Positions 47,015-57,531 of a DNA stretch of 64,000 nt are shown here, one piece after another. Every line of letters begins with the position of its first letter. Position 1 is the first letter of the stretch. The notes under the pieces were generated by a model, which was not told where the DNA came from, ran no database searches, and saw only the letters and a program-made list of their open reading frames with translations. Source of the stretch: Orenia marismortui DSM 5156 (lineage in GTDB: Bacteria; Bacillota; Halanaerobiia; Halobacteroidales; Halobacteroidaceae); contig NZ_KB900617.1 in the NCBI RefSeq assembly GCF_000379025.1, positions 1,100,024 to 1,164,023 of the forward strand, written 5' to 3'. The translations under genes and the position numbers were made by a program.

Positions 47015-48058
47015 CTATACCTCTATTATTTGATAACCGGCTGACTTTCTAAGCCTATTCATAATAGCCAAACCTAAGCCTTCTGTTACTACCCCTTCTA
47101 CTAATATCTTATCAACACCTTCATTATCAAAATCTCTTAAAAGTTTAAAAATATTTTGACCAACCTCAGCTAAATTATCTCTACTCCCCATATACTTAAG
47201 ATTAACATTACTATAATTACTTCTTAACTCTTTGGTGAGCATTAGACCAAGCTTAAGATCTTGATATGTATTTATTAATTCCTCTATCTTATCTCTAACT
47301 TTATCACTTTTTCCTTCAATTAGAATAACTTCTGCTTTTGGGGCATAATGTTTGTACTTCATCCCTGGGGAAATTGCCCTTTTAGCTTCATTCTCACCTT
47401 TACTACTAACCGCTGGATCTATATCTACTTCACCTAATACATCAACTAATTCTTCATAAGTAACTCCTCCAGGTCTTAATAAAACCGGGATATTCTTAGA
47501 CAGATCTATTACTGTAGACTCTACACCTACTCCAGTCTGACCCCCATCAATAATACCATCTATTGTTCCTGCTAAATCCTCAATAACATGTTCTGCTAAA
47601 GTAGGGCTTGGTTTCCCAGATAAATTAGCACTTGGTGCTGCTATAGGAACTCCAGCTTCCTCTATTAGCTTTAAAGCTACTTGATGATTTGGCATTCTAA
47701 TAGCTACAGTCTCAAGCCCCCCTGTAGTAATCCCTGGGACTTTATTATCCTTAGGTAAAACTATAGTCAATGGTCCAGGCCAAAATTTATTTATCAATTT
47801 TTTAGCTAAAACTGGTAACTCTTTAGATATTAAATTATTTATATCTTCTTTTTTAGCAATATGTATAATTAAAGGGTTATCTGCTGGCCTTCCCTTAGCA
47901 TTAAAGATTTCCCTTACTGATTTTTCCTGTAACGCATTAGCTCCTAACCCATATACTGTTTCTGTAGGAAAGGATACCAGCCTTCCTCTTTTTAATAGGT
48001 TGGCAGCCTCTTTTAACTCAGTAATATCAAATACTTTAGTTCCTTTAATAACTTTCAT
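47015..48058 (-). CDS. L-threonylcarbamoyladenylate synthase (Sua5)
   Basis: Makes threonylcarbamoyl-AMP for the t6A modification of tRNA. The N-terminal YrdC domain (about 1-210) shows GRLVSFPTETVYGLGANAL, KGRPADNPLIIHI and APSANLSGKPSPT; the Sua5 C-terminal domain (about 230-347) starts after SPGMKYKHYAPKAEVILIEG. Equivalent to Bacillus ywlC, next to prmC and mntP as there. Confidence 0.94.
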   Translation of the reverse strand: MKVIKGTKVFDITELKEAANLLKRGRLVSFPTETVYGLGANALQEKSVREIFNAKGRPADNPLIIHIAKKEDINNLISKELPVLAKKLINKFWPGPLTIVLPKDNKVPGITTGGLETVAIRMPNHQVALKLIEEAGVPIAAPSANLSGKPSPTLAEHVIEDLAGTIDGIIDGGQTGVGVESTVIDLSKNIPVLLRPGGVTYEELVDVLGEVDIDPAVSSKGENEAKRAISPGMKYKHYAPKAEVILIEGKSDKVRDKIEELINTYQDLKLGLMLTKELRSNYSNVNLKYMGSRDNLAEVGQNIFKLLRDFDNEGVDKILVEGVVTEGLGLAIMNRLRKSAGYQIIEV

Positions 48059-48254
48059 TATTTTATCCCTCTCTCTAGTGAAGTAATAAAACGCTCCCAG
48101 AAATTATAACATATTTCTCACCAATTTGACTATAGTATATAATATTTTTAAAGATTTGTTAAGAGAGGTCAAACTATATTTACTATTACCTAGTAAATTT
48201 AAAATTATTCAAATCAAAAATCTAAAAAGAATTTCTTTTTATTAAAATAAGTGT

Positions 48255-48283
48255 TATAATTAAAATAAATAAGATTTAAGGAG
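48255..48283 (+). promoter_or_regulatory. Possible promoter and ribosome-binding site of plus-strand gene
   Basis: TATAAT at 48255-48260 lies 32 bases before the ATG, with AAGGAG at 48278-48283. No good -35 box is visible, so strength or sigma factor is unclear. Confidence 0.5.
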
Positions 48284-48291
48284 AGTTTAAG

Positions 48292-48663
48292 ATGAAAACA
48301 ACTTATTTTTTATTGATTTTTTTTCTTTTAAACTTCTTTATAATAAACAATGTGGCTTTAGCACAAAATATTTCAATACAGGAACCGAATGATAAACAAG
48401 AATTACGCTTCAAATTTGAAGGAGAACTGCTTAAAAAAGTCAAAGAATGGACTGAAGATTTTAGTGAAGAATATTTAATTTACAAAGAAGAATTTGGAGA
48501 ATATAGTACAACTCTTTCTTTGATTGATAGACATTTAATAATTACTAATTCAGACCATAAGATAACAATTAACGAAGATGATTTAACTCTATTACTAGAT
48601 AAAAATAGAAAAATAAAATATGATTATGATGAAAAAATGTTAAGATATATTTTTAGATTTTAA
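48292..48663 (+). CDS. Secreted hypothetical protein
   Basis: The only convincing plus-strand gene in the window. It has 123 residues with a signal peptide (about 1-24, ending ALA) and an acidic mature part (about 100 residues) of helix and strand with no motif I recognise (FEGELLKKVKEWTEDFSEEY). A ribosome-binding site precedes it and a strong bidirectional terminator follows. It was set between convergent prmC and divergent sua5. Confidence 0.7.
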   Translation: MKTTYFLLIFFLLNFFIINNVALAQNISIQEPNDKQELRFKFEGELLKKVKEWTEDFSEEYLIYKEEFGEYSTTLSLIDRHLIITNSDHKITINEDDLTLLLDKNRKIKYDYDEKMLRYIFRF

Positions 48664-48667
48664 CCCT

Positions 48668-48703
48668 AAAAAGAAGTAGGTCTAATTAGACCTACTTCTT
48701 TTT
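48668..48703. terminator. Bidirectional terminator, 36-base palindrome
   Basis: A nearly perfect palindrome (AAAAAGAAGTAGGTCTAA and its complement) serves the plus-strand gene and the convergent prmC, whose stop codon lies inside it. Confidence 0.88.
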
Positions 48704-49549
48704 AGCTAAAATAACCCTCTCAATTCCAGCATAATCTTTAATTCTTTCAATTTGATAAAAATCAAATCCATTTAATATCTCTATAACATAATCACCTTGA
48801 TTAATGCCTATTTCAAAAGCTAGAATACCTTCTGCTTTTAATTTATTATTTGCCTGATCAATTATTTGACGATAATAAGCAAGACCATCTTCTCCACCAT
48901 CTAAAGCGTTCAAGGGTTCATTTTTAACCTCATCTTGTAAACCTTCTATCTCTTCAGTTGGAATGTAAGGAGGATTAGAAACAATAATATCTAGCTCTTT
49001 ATCAATAGGTTCTAACAAACTACCTAATCTAAAATCAATTTTACCCTCAACTTGATGACTCATAGCATTTTCTTTTGCCACTTTTAATGCACCACTAGAT
49101 ATATCTATTGCTATCCCATTAATATGCTTTTTAGCATATTTAGCTATACTAATTATAATTGCTCCAGTTCCTGTACCTATATCAGCAATATTAACTATAT
49201 CACTACTAAAATCTTCAATCTTATCTAAAACAGCTTCAACTAAATGTTCTGTTTCTGGTCTTGGTATTAAGGTTGATTTATCAACTTTAAAATTCAAAGA
49301 CATAAACTCTTGCTTAGCAAGAATATAAGCAACAGGTATCCCTTTGCTTCTAGAAACTACAAAGTCGCGATAAAGGTCTATTTCTTTTTTAGTTAAAGGT
49401 CTATCAAAGTTAACATATAAGTCTATTCTTTCCATCTCTAAGATCTCAGATAATAAGACTTCAGCATCTAACCTAGGACTATTAATATTATATTTTTCAA
49501 AATGTTTAACAGTTCTATCCAATATCTCTTTAACAGTCAAGAACTCCAA
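48692..49549 (-). CDS. prmC: Peptide chain release factor N5-glutamine methyltransferase
   Basis: Methylates the glutamine of the GGQ motif in release factors. The SAM-binding motif is IADIGTGTGAIIISIA and the substrate motif NPPYIPTEEI is present. Its TTG start overlaps the stop region of prfA, its substrate gene. Length 285 is normal. Confidence 0.95.
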   Translation of the reverse strand: MEFLTVKEILDRTVKHFEKYNINSPRLDAEVLLSEILEMERIDLYVNFDRPLTKKEIDLYRDFVVSRSKGIPVAYILAKQEFMSLNFKVDKSTLIPRPETEHLVEAVLDKIEDFSSDIVNIADIGTGTGAIIISIAKYAKKHINGIAIDISSGALKVAKENAMSHQVEGKIDFRLGSLLEPIDKELDIIVSNPPYIPTEEIEGLQDEVKNEPLNALDGGEDGLAYYRQIIDQANNKLKAEGILAFEIGINQGDYVIEILNGFDFYQIERIKDYAGIERVILAKKK

Positions 49550-49550
49550 A

Positions 49551-50627
49551 TTATTCCACCAACTTTAATTTTTCTATTTGATCTGCTGTAATTAAAGCTT
49601 CTATAATTTCGTTTAATTCACCATCTAAAATAGAATCTAGCTGATGAGTAGTCAAATTTATTCTATGATCTGTTACTCTTCCTTGTGGGAAATTATAAGT
49701 TCTAATTCTTTCACTTCTATCCCCTGTTCCAACTTGGCTTTTTCTTGCTTCCGCAACTTCAGCTTGCTGTTCTGCTTCGATCTTCTCTTTTAGTCTAGCC
49801 CTTAAAATTCTCATTGCTTTATCTTTATTTTTGTGCTGAGATTTTTCATCCTGACAAGATACTACTAATCCCGTTGGTTCATGAGTAATTCTCACAGCTG
49901 AATCAGTAGTATTAACACTTTGTCCTCCTGGGCCACTAGAACGATAAGTATCAATCTTTAACTCATGTTGATTGATTTCAATGTCTACATCCTCAGCTTC
50001 AGGTAATACAGCTACAGTAGATGTAGAAGTATGAATCCTTCCACTAGATTCTGTTGCAGGTACTCTTTGTACCCTATGAACTCCACTTTCATATTTCAAC
50101 CGACTATATGCTCCTTTACCTTCAATCATAAATACAATCTCTTTATACCCACCCATATCAGAAAGACTAGAGCTCATTACTTCTGTTTTCCATCCAGCCC
50201 TTTCAGCATAGCGAGTATACATCCTATATAAATCTCCAGCAAAGATATTAGCCTCATCTCCACCAGCACCACCACGTATCTCAACAATAACATTCTTTTC
50301 ATCGTTAGGATCTTTAGGAATTAGCATTAATGGTAATTTCTCTTCTAATTTTTCCATTATTGGTTTTGCTTCATTTAACTGCATATTAGCTAATTCAATC
50401 ATCTCTTCATCATCAGCAATCTCTAATATTTCTTCTGCTTCTTCTACATTGGATTGTAGCTCTTTATATTGCTTATATTTCTCAACAATCTCTTTTAAAT
50501 CAGCATATTCCATAGATAATTTTTGGAATTTATCTTGATCAGCAATCACCTCTGGATTACTTAATGACTTTTCTATCCCTTTATAACGATCTACAACACC
50601 CTCTAATTTATCAATCCACCTTTTCAT
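49551..50627 (-). CDS. prfA: Peptide chain release factor 1
   Basis: Recognises UAA and UAG stop codons. It contains [20 protein letters not shown] with the catalytic GGQ, and the stop-codon reading region near [20 protein letters not shown]. Length 358 is typical of RF1 and it is followed by prmC. Confidence 0.97.
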   Translation of the reverse strand: MKRWIDKLEGVVDRYKGIEKSLSNPEVIADQDKFQKLSMEYADLKEIVEKYKQYKELQSNVEEAEEILEIADDEEMIELANMQLNEAKPIMEKLEEKLPLMLIPKDPNDEKNVIVEIRGGAGGDEANIFAGDLYRMYTRYAERAGWKTEVMSSSLSDMGGYKEIVFMIEGKGAYSRLKYESGVHRVQRVPATESSGRIHTSTSTVAVLPEAEDVDIEINQHELKIDTYRSSGPGGQSVNTTDSAVRITHEPTGLVVSCQDEKSQHKNKDKAMRILRARLKEKIEAEQQAEVAEARKSQVGTGDRSERIRTYNFPQGRVTDHRINLTTHQLDSILDGELNEIIEALITADQIEKLKLVE

Positions 50628-50728
50628 AAATAAACCTCCTTGATACGATTCCTTACATTATATTGATCACAATTATTATATCATAAATTAATCTTTAATA
50701 AAGCTTATAGCTATTTTGTAGTTAAAAA

Positions 50729-50762
50729 ATAATAAGGTTATTTATAAATAACCTTATTATTT
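50729..50762 (-). terminator. Terminator of DUF1385 gene
   Basis: A 34-base palindrome (AATAATAAGGTTATTTA and its complement) overlaps the stop at 50757 and is followed by a T-run. Confidence 0.78.
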
Positions 50763-51620
50763 TTCTTCTTGCAATACACTTTCTAATGATTTAATAGCTA
50801 CCTCTAACTGATCTAAAGATGGCTCTCTAGTAGTTAATTTCTGCAAATGCAAACCAGGTAATGCAGCTAATTTAAATAATTTATTAGCATTATCTTTACC
50901 CGCTTGTTTAATTAATTCATAAGATAAACCTGCTACAATAGGTAATAAAGATACATGAATAAGAATTCTATTAATCAGACTTGGCTTTCCAAAGAAAGAA
51001 AATAATAATACACTCATTAACATAACAATTAACAAGAAATTAGTTCCACACCTAGGATGTAGTGTAGAAAATCCTTTAGCATTTTCTGGGCTTAATGGTA
51101 ATTCAGATTCATAATTATGAATTACTTTATGCTCTGCTCCATGGTACTCAAAAACCCTTTTTATATCTTCTAAACGTGATATTATTAAAATATAAATCAA
51201 GAAAAAAGAAACTTTAATAAGTCCTTCAATTAAATTTATGGCAATAGCTGAAGATAGATATTTTTGTATAAAAGATATTAATACTGCAGGTAATACTACA
51301 AAAATACCAATCGCTAAACCAAAAGAAATTGCAATAGTACTTATTAATTCCCATAGATCCAAATCTTCTTCTTCCTCACTAAACTGATTAGCAGAAAAAG
51401 TTAAAGCCTGTAAACCTATAATTAAAGACTGAAACAAGGCAACAACACCTCTAAAAATAGGCAACTTTAAAAACTTAAATCTTTTACTTAAAGAATTTAA
51501 CTCTTTTTTATCTATAACTATATCTCCATCTTCTTTACGAACCGCCACTGCTATATGGCCTTCTCCTCTCATCATAACACCTTCAATTACCGCTTGACCA
51601 CCGTACTGCTTTTCAGGCAT
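50757..51620 (-). CDS. DUF1385 membrane protein, YqhQ-like
   Basis: A conserved protein of unknown function with a start typical of the family (YGGQAVIEGVMMRGEGHIAV). About four membrane helices lie between 95 and 230, and a conserved EYHGAEHKVIHNYE segment with His residues is followed by HPRCGTNFLLIVML, which could bind metal. The family often sits between rpmE and prfA in Firmicutes, as here. Confidence 0.85.
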   Translation of the reverse strand: MPEKQYGGQAVIEGVMMRGEGHIAVAVRKEDGDIVIDKKELNSLSKRFKFLKLPIFRGVVALFQSLIIGLQALTFSANQFSEEEEDLDLWELISTIAISFGLAIGIFVVLPAVLISFIQKYLSSAIAINLIEGLIKVSFFLIYILIISRLEDIKRVFEYHGAEHKVIHNYESELPLSPENAKGFSTLHPRCGTNFLLIVMLMSVLLFSFFGKPSLINRILIHVSLLPIVAGLSYELIKQAGKDNANKLFKLAALPGLHLQKLTTREPSLDQLEVAIKSLESVLQEEK

Positions 51621-51703
51621 TTTTATTTCCTCCTATATAAAATAAAATTCACTTTAATTTTATCACAATTGATGAAAAGAGTAAAAACAACTTAGATAAA
51701 TAT

Positions 51704-51735
51704 TAAAAAATAGCAGAGCATTAGCCCTGCTATTA
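51704..51735 (-). terminator. Terminator of rpmE
   Basis: Stem AATAGCAG.G with C.CTGCTATT and a T-run on the minus strand, directly after the rpmE stop. Confidence 0.8.
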
Positions 51736-51738
51736 CAA

Positions 51739-51942
51739 TTAAGCTTCAATTCCATATTTTTTCTTGAATCTCTCAATTCTTCCACCTTTAGCAGATTTCT
51801 TCTGCTTACCTGTATAAAATGGATGACAACTGGAACAAATTTCTACTTTCATGTCACCTTTAGTTGTTTTTGTTTCAAAAGTTGCTCCACAAGCACATTT
51901 TATAGTTGCTTCTGTGTACTCTGGATGAAGTCCCTTTTTCAT
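51739..51942 (-). CDS. rpmE: 50S ribosomal protein L31, zinc-binding form
   Basis: A 67-residue ribosomal protein beginning [20 protein letters not shown]. The four cysteines (CAC and CSSC) mark the zinc-containing C+ type, and the conserved HPFYTGKQK is present. It lies between rho and prfA as in many Firmicutes. Confidence 0.97.
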   Translation of the reverse strand: MKKGLHPEYTEATIKCACGATFETKTTKGDMKVEICSSCHPFYTGKQKKSAKGGRIERFKKKYGIEA

Positions 51943-52033
51943 TTAGCTCACCTCTTTCCTTTATCATCTAATCATTTAATTCGCTCTACATTTCAACTGT
52001 TACATTATAACATAGTTAAAATTTGATTGCAAC

Positions 52034-52861
52034 CTAATCTAAATAACTGATTGGATTTACTGCTTGACCATTAATTCTAATTTCAAAGTGCAAATGAGGC
52101 CCTGTACTTCGCCCAGTATTTCCCGAATAAGCAATAGCTTGTCCTTTATAGACTTTCTCACCTTCTGATACTAATAATCTAGAATTATGTGCATAACGTG
52201 TCATTATGCCAGACCCGTGATCAATATAAATTACATTGCCATATCCCCGTATATATCTACTTTTAATTATCCTACCACTTTTGGCTGCTTTAACTAATGA
52301 TCCTTTAGGAACTGCAATATCTATTCCTTCATGCATTCTACCCCATCTCTTACCAAAAGGAGAGGTAATTCTTCTATATTTAGTTGGCCAAATAAAATCA
52401 TCTTCTTGATAACTAACTGAACTTCTTAAGTAATTATTATTTTTAAAAGAATTAGTCTTATTTTTATCATCATAGCTCTTCTTAGCAGGAATAATTAACG
52501 TAGTACCAACCTCAATCAAATCTGCTTGCTTAATATTGTTTAAAGCAGTAATCTTATTAATATCAATTTTATATCGCTTTGAAATACTCCACAAAGTATC
52601 TCCAGAATGAATTTTATGTATTTGCATTCTAGTAGGAACATTCAACTTTTGTCCTACTTTTATAATATTTTTATCAGCTAATTCTGGATTGATATTTAAA
52701 AGAAGCGAAATATCTACATCAAAGCTTTGAGAAATACTCCATAATGTATCTCCAGCACGAATAATATATTTAGACAAAGAATCATAATTTCCCTGTGCAC
52801 TTACATTAAACAAAGGAGTAAATAATAGAACCAAGACAACAATAAACAATAATTTTTTCAT
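52034..52861 (-). CDS. LysM and M23 domain peptidoglycan endopeptidase
   Basis: An exported cell-wall hydrolase: signal peptide (1-22), two LysM repeats (about 30-73 and 76-120; AGDTLWSISQSFDV and SGDTLWSISKRYKI), and an M23 domain (about 155-275). All zinc ligands are present: HEGID and GPHLHFEI, with YIDHGSG and YAHNS. It is thus expected to be active, unlike the degenerate SpoIIQ-like protein in this window. It lies between rho and rpmE. Confidence 0.92.
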   Translation of the reverse strand: MKKLLFIVVLVLLFTPLFNVSAQGNYDSLSKYIIRAGDTLWSISQSFDVDISLLLNINPELADKNIIKVGQKLNVPTRMQIHKIHSGDTLWSISKRYKIDINKITALNNIKQADLIEVGTTLIIPAKKSYDDKNKTNSFKNNNYLRSSVSYQEDDFIWPTKYRRITSPFGKRWGRMHEGIDIAVPKGSLVKAAKSGRIIKSRYIRGYGNVIYIDHGSGIMTRYAHNSRLLVSEGEKVYKGQAIAYSGNTGRSTGPHLHFEIRINGQAVNPISYLD

Positions 52862-52879
52862 TGTTTCACCTCGAAATTA

Positions 52880-54127
52880 TTAGAATACCTTTTGTAAGGA
52901 TTTTAACATTTGTCTATTATTCTTACTTGCTTTTAATTGTTTAATAAATGAATCTATAATTTCTGCTGGATTATTACTATTCATATTTCTTCTTATCTTC
53001 CAAATAGTATCTAATTCTTCTTCTGATAATAATAGTTCTTCCTTGCGAGTACCAGATCTATTAACATCAATTGCAGGAAATAACCTTTTTTGCGCTAAAT
53101 TACGATTAAGGTGTAACTCCATATTTCCAGTACCTTTAAACTCTTCATAAATTACATCATCCATTCTACTTCCTGTTTCTACTAAAGCAGTAGCTAAAAT
53201 AGTCAAACTACCACCTTCTTCAATATTTCTAGCTGCCCCAAAAAATCTCTTAGGTTTATGAAGCGCTGTGGGATCTAATCCCCCTGATAAAGTACGACCA
53301 CTAGATGGAATAGTTACATTATAAGCTCTTGCTAATCTAGTTATACTATCCAATAAAATAATAACATCTTGCTTTTGCTCAACTAATCTTTTTGCCTTTT
53401 CTAAAACCAATTCTGAAACATTAATATGATTTTGTGGTGGCTCATCAAAAGTAGAACAAATTACTTCTGCGTTGACAGAACGTCGCATATCAGTAACCTC
53501 TTCTGGCCGTTCATCTATCAGCAAAATCATCAATTTAGATTCTGGAAAATTACTTGTGATACTATTCGCTATCTTTTTTAATAATACAGTTTTACCTGCC
53601 TTTGGTGGCGCAACAATTAATCCACGCTGTCCCATTCCAATTGGAGCAATTAAATCAATTAAACGACTAGAAATTTCATTAGGATTATGCTCTAATGTAA
53701 TTCTATTTTGCGGATATAATGGGGTTAAATCTTCAAAATGAGGTCTTTGTTCAGCCAATTCAGGATCTTGATAATTAACTGCTTCAATTCTTAATAAAGC
53801 AAAATATCTCTCATTCTCTTTAGGCTGACGCACTTGACCTGATACTACATCCCCATTCCTCAAATCAAAACGTCTAATTTGAGAAGCAGATATATAAATA
53901 TCATCGGTACTTGGTACATACTTAGATGGCCTTAGAAAACCATAACCATCAGGAAGTATCTCTAAGACACCTTCTGCAAAGATTAATCCTCCTTTTTCAG
54001 TCTCAACCTTTAAAATTTCAAAAATCAATTCTTTTTTTCTTAGTCTAGTATAACCAGAGATATCTAAAGATTTTGCAATATCATATAACTCTGTTATAGT
54101 CTTTCCTTCTAATTCAGTAATATTCAT
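52880..54127 (-). CDS. rho: Transcription termination factor Rho
   Basis: Hexameric RNA helicase. The RNA-binding cold-shock-like domain (about 50-120; [15 protein letters not shown]) precedes the ATPase core with P-loop [17 protein letters not shown], Walker [17 protein letters not shown] and Q/R-loop region. The 415 residues are complete without the long insertion of some high-GC bacteria. Confidence 0.97.
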   Translation of the reverse strand: MNITELEGKTITELYDIAKSLDISGYTRLRKKELIFEILKVETEKGGLIFAEGVLEILPDGYGFLRPSKYVPSTDDIYISASQIRRFDLRNGDVVSGQVRQPKENERYFALLRIEAVNYQDPELAEQRPHFEDLTPLYPQNRITLEHNPNEISSRLIDLIAPIGMGQRGLIVAPPKAGKTVLLKKIANSITSNFPESKLMILLIDERPEEVTDMRRSVNAEVICSTFDEPPQNHINVSELVLEKAKRLVEQKQDVIILLDSITRLARAYNVTIPSSGRTLSGGLDPTALHKPKRFFGAARNIEEGGSLTILATALVETGSRMDDVIYEEFKGTGNMELHLNRNLAQKRLFPAIDVNRSGTRKEELLLSEEELDTIWKIRRNMNSNNPAEIIDSFIKQLKASKNNRQMLKSLQKVF

Positions 54128-54145
54128 TACTTACTAACTCCCTCT

Positions 54146-55153
54146 CTAAAAATTAATTCCTAATCTAAATAATAAATAAGTTCCAAATAAATATGTGATT
54201 AAAATCGCTACTGAATCCCAACCTATAGTTAAAAAAGTCTTCTCAGAACGATAAAATAATCCTATAACTGAAATTCCACTTAAAACTAATCCCATCAAAG
54301 CTGTTATGGAATGAGATAAAGATACATCAGCTAATACTGATCCCTGTCGATAAACAAGGTCTGTAGTAAATATAATCATCATATTAAAAATATTACTACC
54401 AAAAACATTACCTACTGCCATATCATAAGCATTAATTCTTATTGCTGCTATAGCTGCGACTACTTCTGGCAATGAGGTAGCTGCTGCAACCAAAATCGTC
54501 CCCATAAAGGTTTTGTCCAAACCACTTAGAGTAGCAATCTTATCTCCAGAGTATGATAATGATATACCTGCAATTATAATAAAAAATGCTGCTATACTAA
54601 AACCTATTATTGCTTTTTTTAAGGATACATTAGAATCTACTAAATCATCATCTTTTAAATTTTCTTTATTTTTTTTCTCATATCTAAAGTTTAACCTTGT
54701 GCCAACTAAATAACCAATTAAAATTACAATACTTCCTAGTCCAATACTTAAAACTTCTATATTTAGACCAGCCAAATGATTAGCTAAAATAAATAAAGTA
54801 GCTACACTAGCTAATAAAACTCCTAATAAAGCTGATAAAATATGTTTAGAGTGCACTCTTAACATAAATGGACCTGGACCATGAATCAAATCAACTAAAG
54901 CCAAAATAGTAAGGTTAAAAGTGTTACTACCAAAAACATTACCAATTGATATATCAGGCGAGCCAATAATAGCAGCAGTAGAACTAGTAACTAATTCCGG
55001 TAAAGAAGTTGCACCTGCTACCAAAATACCACCTACTAAGGCTTGGCCAAGACCGGTTTTATCAGCAATAATATCTCCATAATCAGATAATTTAGTTCCA
55101 GCTAATATTATTACCATTGCCGAAACTAAAAATATACTCCATAAGCCTATCAA
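54146..55153 (-). CDS. Calcium/sodium antiporter (CaCA family)
   Basis: An inner-membrane exchanger of the YrbG type. Two inverted repeats carry the alpha motifs: VAGATSLPELVTS with GNVFGSNTFNLTIL, and VAAATSLPEVVAA with GNVFGSNIFNMMII. About ten membrane helices. Direction and cation are inferred from the family; either Ca2+ export or Na+ handling would suit a halophile. Nineteen bases upstream of rho. Confidence 0.9.
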   Translation of the reverse strand: MIGLWSIFLVSAMVIILAGTKLSDYGDIIADKTGLGQALVGGILVAGATSLPELVTSSTAAIIGSPDISIGNVFGSNTFNLTILALVDLIHGPGPFMLRVHSKHILSALLGVLLASVATLFILANHLAGLNIEVLSIGLGSIVILIGYLVGTRLNFRYEKKNKENLKDDDLVDSNVSLKKAIIGFSIAAFFIIIAGISLSYSGDKIATLSGLDKTFMGTILVAAATSLPEVVAAIAAIRINAYDMAVGNVFGSNIFNMMIIFTTDLVYRQGSVLADVSLSHSITALMGLVLSGISVIGLFYRSEKTFLTIGWDSVAILITYLFGTYLLFRLGINF

Positions 55154-55242
55154 ATCTATTTCCTCCTGTTTGTCAAAATATTACTTTTGTACATTATATA
55201 GTAATTATTTTTATTATATCATTTCCAATTACAATAAGTCAA

Positions 55243-56229
55243 TTAAAAGTCTTGCTTAAAAGGTAATGGTTTTTGATCTAATTTATGAATAGCTTCTACA
55301 AAGCGCATAGTACCTGTCTTATAACGCATTACTAATGAGTGAGTTATAGCCTTATTATCTTCAAATCTAACCCCTTCCAACATCTCTCCATTAGTAACTC
55401 CTGTAGCACAAAAAATGATTTCATCTCCTGAAGCCAAATCATCTATTCTTAGTGAAGCATGAACATCTTCAATTCCCATTTTCTTAGCCCTTGTTATTTC
55501 TTCTTCTGCTTTAGGAATTAATCTAGCCTGCATATCTCCACCTAAACACTTTAATCCAGCTGCAGCTAAAACACCTTCCGGAGCTCCACCAATTCCCATT
55601 AAAATATCTACTCCTGTATCTGGTAGACATGTAGCTATTGCTCCTGCTACATCACCATCTTTGATTAACTTGATTTTAGCACCACATTTTCGAACTTGTT
55701 CTATTAATCCATTTTCTACTCTATGGCGTGGCTTATCTAATATAACAACAGTAACATCCTCTACTGCTTTATTCATAGCTTTAGCTACAGATTTGACATT
55801 ATCTTTAACAGAAAGATCAATATCTATAGCTCCTTTTGCCTTAGGACCTACTGCAATCTTACTCATATACATATCTGGTGCATGTAAAAGAGATCCTCTA
55901 TTAGCTACTGCTAGAACCGATAATGCATTTGGACGTCCTTCTGCAATAATAGTAGTTCCTTCTAATGGATCTACCGCAATATCAACTTTAGGAACTTCAC
56001 CCTTTCTAGTACCTATCTTTTCTCCTATATATAACATTGGAGCTTCATCAATCTCTCCTTCTCCAATTACAACCTCTCCATCTATATCTACAGTATCAAA
56101 CATACCTCTCATTGCATCAACTGCAGCTTGATCAGCAGATTCTTTATCTCCTCTACCCATCCATCTTGCTGAAGCAATTGCTGCTGCTTCTGTTACTCTA
56201 ACAAATTCAATAGCTAATTCTCTTTGCAT
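55243..56229 (-). CDS. glpX: Class II fructose-1,6-bisphosphatase
   Basis: Gluconeogenic enzyme hydrolysing fructose-1,6-bisphosphate. The GlpX signatures [27 protein letters not shown] and [14 protein letters not shown] are present. Length 328 is typical. It lies beside fba, the enzyme that makes its substrate. Confidence 0.96.
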   Translation of the reverse strand: MQRELAIEFVRVTEAAAIASARWMGRGDKESADQAAVDAMRGMFDTVDIDGEVVIGEGEIDEAPMLYIGEKIGTRKGEVPKVDIAVDPLEGTTIIAEGRPNALSVLAVANRGSLLHAPDMYMSKIAVGPKAKGAIDIDLSVKDNVKSVAKAMNKAVEDVTVVILDKPRHRVENGLIEQVRKCGAKIKLIKDGDVAGAIATCLPDTGVDILMGIGGAPEGVLAAAGLKCLGGDMQARLIPKAEEEITRAKKMGIEDVHASLRIDDLASGDEIIFCATGVTNGEMLEGVRFEDNKAITHSLVMRYKTGTMRFVEAIHKLDQKPLPFKQDF

Positions 56230-56336
56230 TATTATCCCCCTTATTATAAGTAAATTATCAATTTAAATAAAATAATTCAAAAACTAAAGTTCAGCAAAAT
56301 AGTCATCAGACGTATAACTTATTTATCTTAAAACAG

Positions 56337-56370
56337 AAAAAAGGAGCAGAACAATTTCTGCACCCTTTTG
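56337..56370 (-). terminator. Terminator of fba
   Basis: On the minus strand AAAGG.TGCAGAA pairs with TTCTGC.CCTTT and is followed by a T-run, about 25 bases after the fba stop. Confidence 0.85.
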
Positions 56371-56394
56371 AAAAAATAGTATGTTATTTGTAAA

Positions 56395-57249
56395 TTAAGC
56401 TTTATTAGCACTTCCAAAAACATCAATCTTCTTCTTAGCAGCTTCAATAATTCCATCTTTTCCTGGTCCAATAATCTTACGTGGATCATATACATCTTTA
56501 TCATTTGCAATTACATCACGTACAACTTTTGTCCAAGCTTGTTGGAATTCAGTATTTACATTAATTTTACAAGTACCAGAATTAATTGCTTCTTTGATAT
56601 CTTCAGTTGGAATACCAGTTCCACCATGTAATACTTGAGGAATATCAGCAAGACTTCTGATTTCTTTCATTTCTTCAAAACCTAAATCAGGTTCTCCTTG
56701 ATATGGACCATGAACAGATCCTAAAGCTGGAGCTAATGCATCGATACCAGTCTTCTCAACTAGTTCTTTACATTCATTTGGATCAGCATATTTGATACCA
56801 CCAATGATACCATCTTCTTCTCCACCTACAGTTCCTAACTCAGCTTCAACAGATGCACCATTTGCATGTGCATAATCTACTACTTGTTTAGTAGTTGCAA
56901 TGTTTTCTTCTAGTGGGTGATGAGAAGCATCAATCATAACAGATGTAAAACCAGCATCAATTGCCGCTTTACAGCTTTCAAAACTTGTTCCATGATCTAA
57001 ATGGATTGCAACTGGAATAGTAATCTCCATATCTTCTAATAGACCTGTTACCATATTTACAACAGTTTTGAATCCTCCCATATAACGAGCAGCACCTTCA
57101 GATACACCTAAAATAACAGGTGATTGCTTAGCTTCACAAGCCTCTAAAAGAGCCTGAGTCCACTCTAAGTTATTGATATTAAACTGTCCTACTGCATATT
57201 TCTCTTCCTTTGCCTTATTTAGCATATCAGTCATTGATACTAATGCCAT
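56395..57249 (-). CDS. fba: Class II fructose-bisphosphate aldolase
   Basis: Zinc-dependent glycolytic aldolase. The zinc and substrate motifs [45 protein letters not shown] and [12 protein letters not shown] are intact. Length 284. Codon use is more regular than in neighbours, as expected for a highly expressed gene. The gap upstream (about 280 bases) holds its promoter region, which I cannot define with certainty. Confidence 0.97.
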   Translation of the reverse strand: MALVSMTDMLNKAKEEKYAVGQFNINNLEWTQALLEACEAKQSPVILGVSEGAARYMGGFKTVVNMVTGLLEDMEITIPVAIHLDHGTSFESCKAAIDAGFTSVMIDASHHPLEENIATTKQVVDYAHANGASVEAELGTVGGEEDGIIGGIKYADPNECKELVEKTGIDALAPALGSVHGPYQGEPDLGFEEMKEIRSLADIPQVLHGGTGIPTEDIKEAINSGTCKINVNTEFQQAWTKVVRDVIANDKDVYDPRKIIGPGKDGIIEAAKKKIDVFGSANKA

Positions 57250-57468
57250 AATCTTATAACCTCCTTAAAATTGTCAGTACTTATTATTCCATAAAGAAGT
57301 ATAAAAATCCTTCTTTAATCTTATTTTTTTCGACATTTTTTTAATTTGTCGATTTTACACAAATAAAATATGTATTAATTTAGAACACTTTTAAGATCTG
57401 AGTTGATAACTAAGCCCTAGAATTGAATAATCTAATCAATAAATTGAAATCTTAATTAAATAGAAACC

Positions 57469-57512
57469 ATTTAGATAAATAAATCTATTGCAATAGATTT
57501 ATTTATCTAAAT
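57469..57512. repeat. 44-base perfect palindrome after zinc-ribbon gene
   Basis: Two 22-base arms (ATTTAGATAAATAAATCTATTG and complement) meet without a spacer. It may work as the terminator of the gene ending at 57532, though the T-run after it is poor. It could also bind a protein. Confidence 0.6.
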
Positions 57513-57531
57513 GCAATCTAAGAAGTAAGCT

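Noticed and set aside
55661-56131. 156-codon plus-strand frame antisense to glpX
   Set aside because: The minus strand encodes an intact GlpX with all motifs; the opposite frame is a by-product.
56328-56510. 60-codon minus-strand frame overlapping the end of fba
   Set aside because: Out of frame with fba and runs through its terminator.
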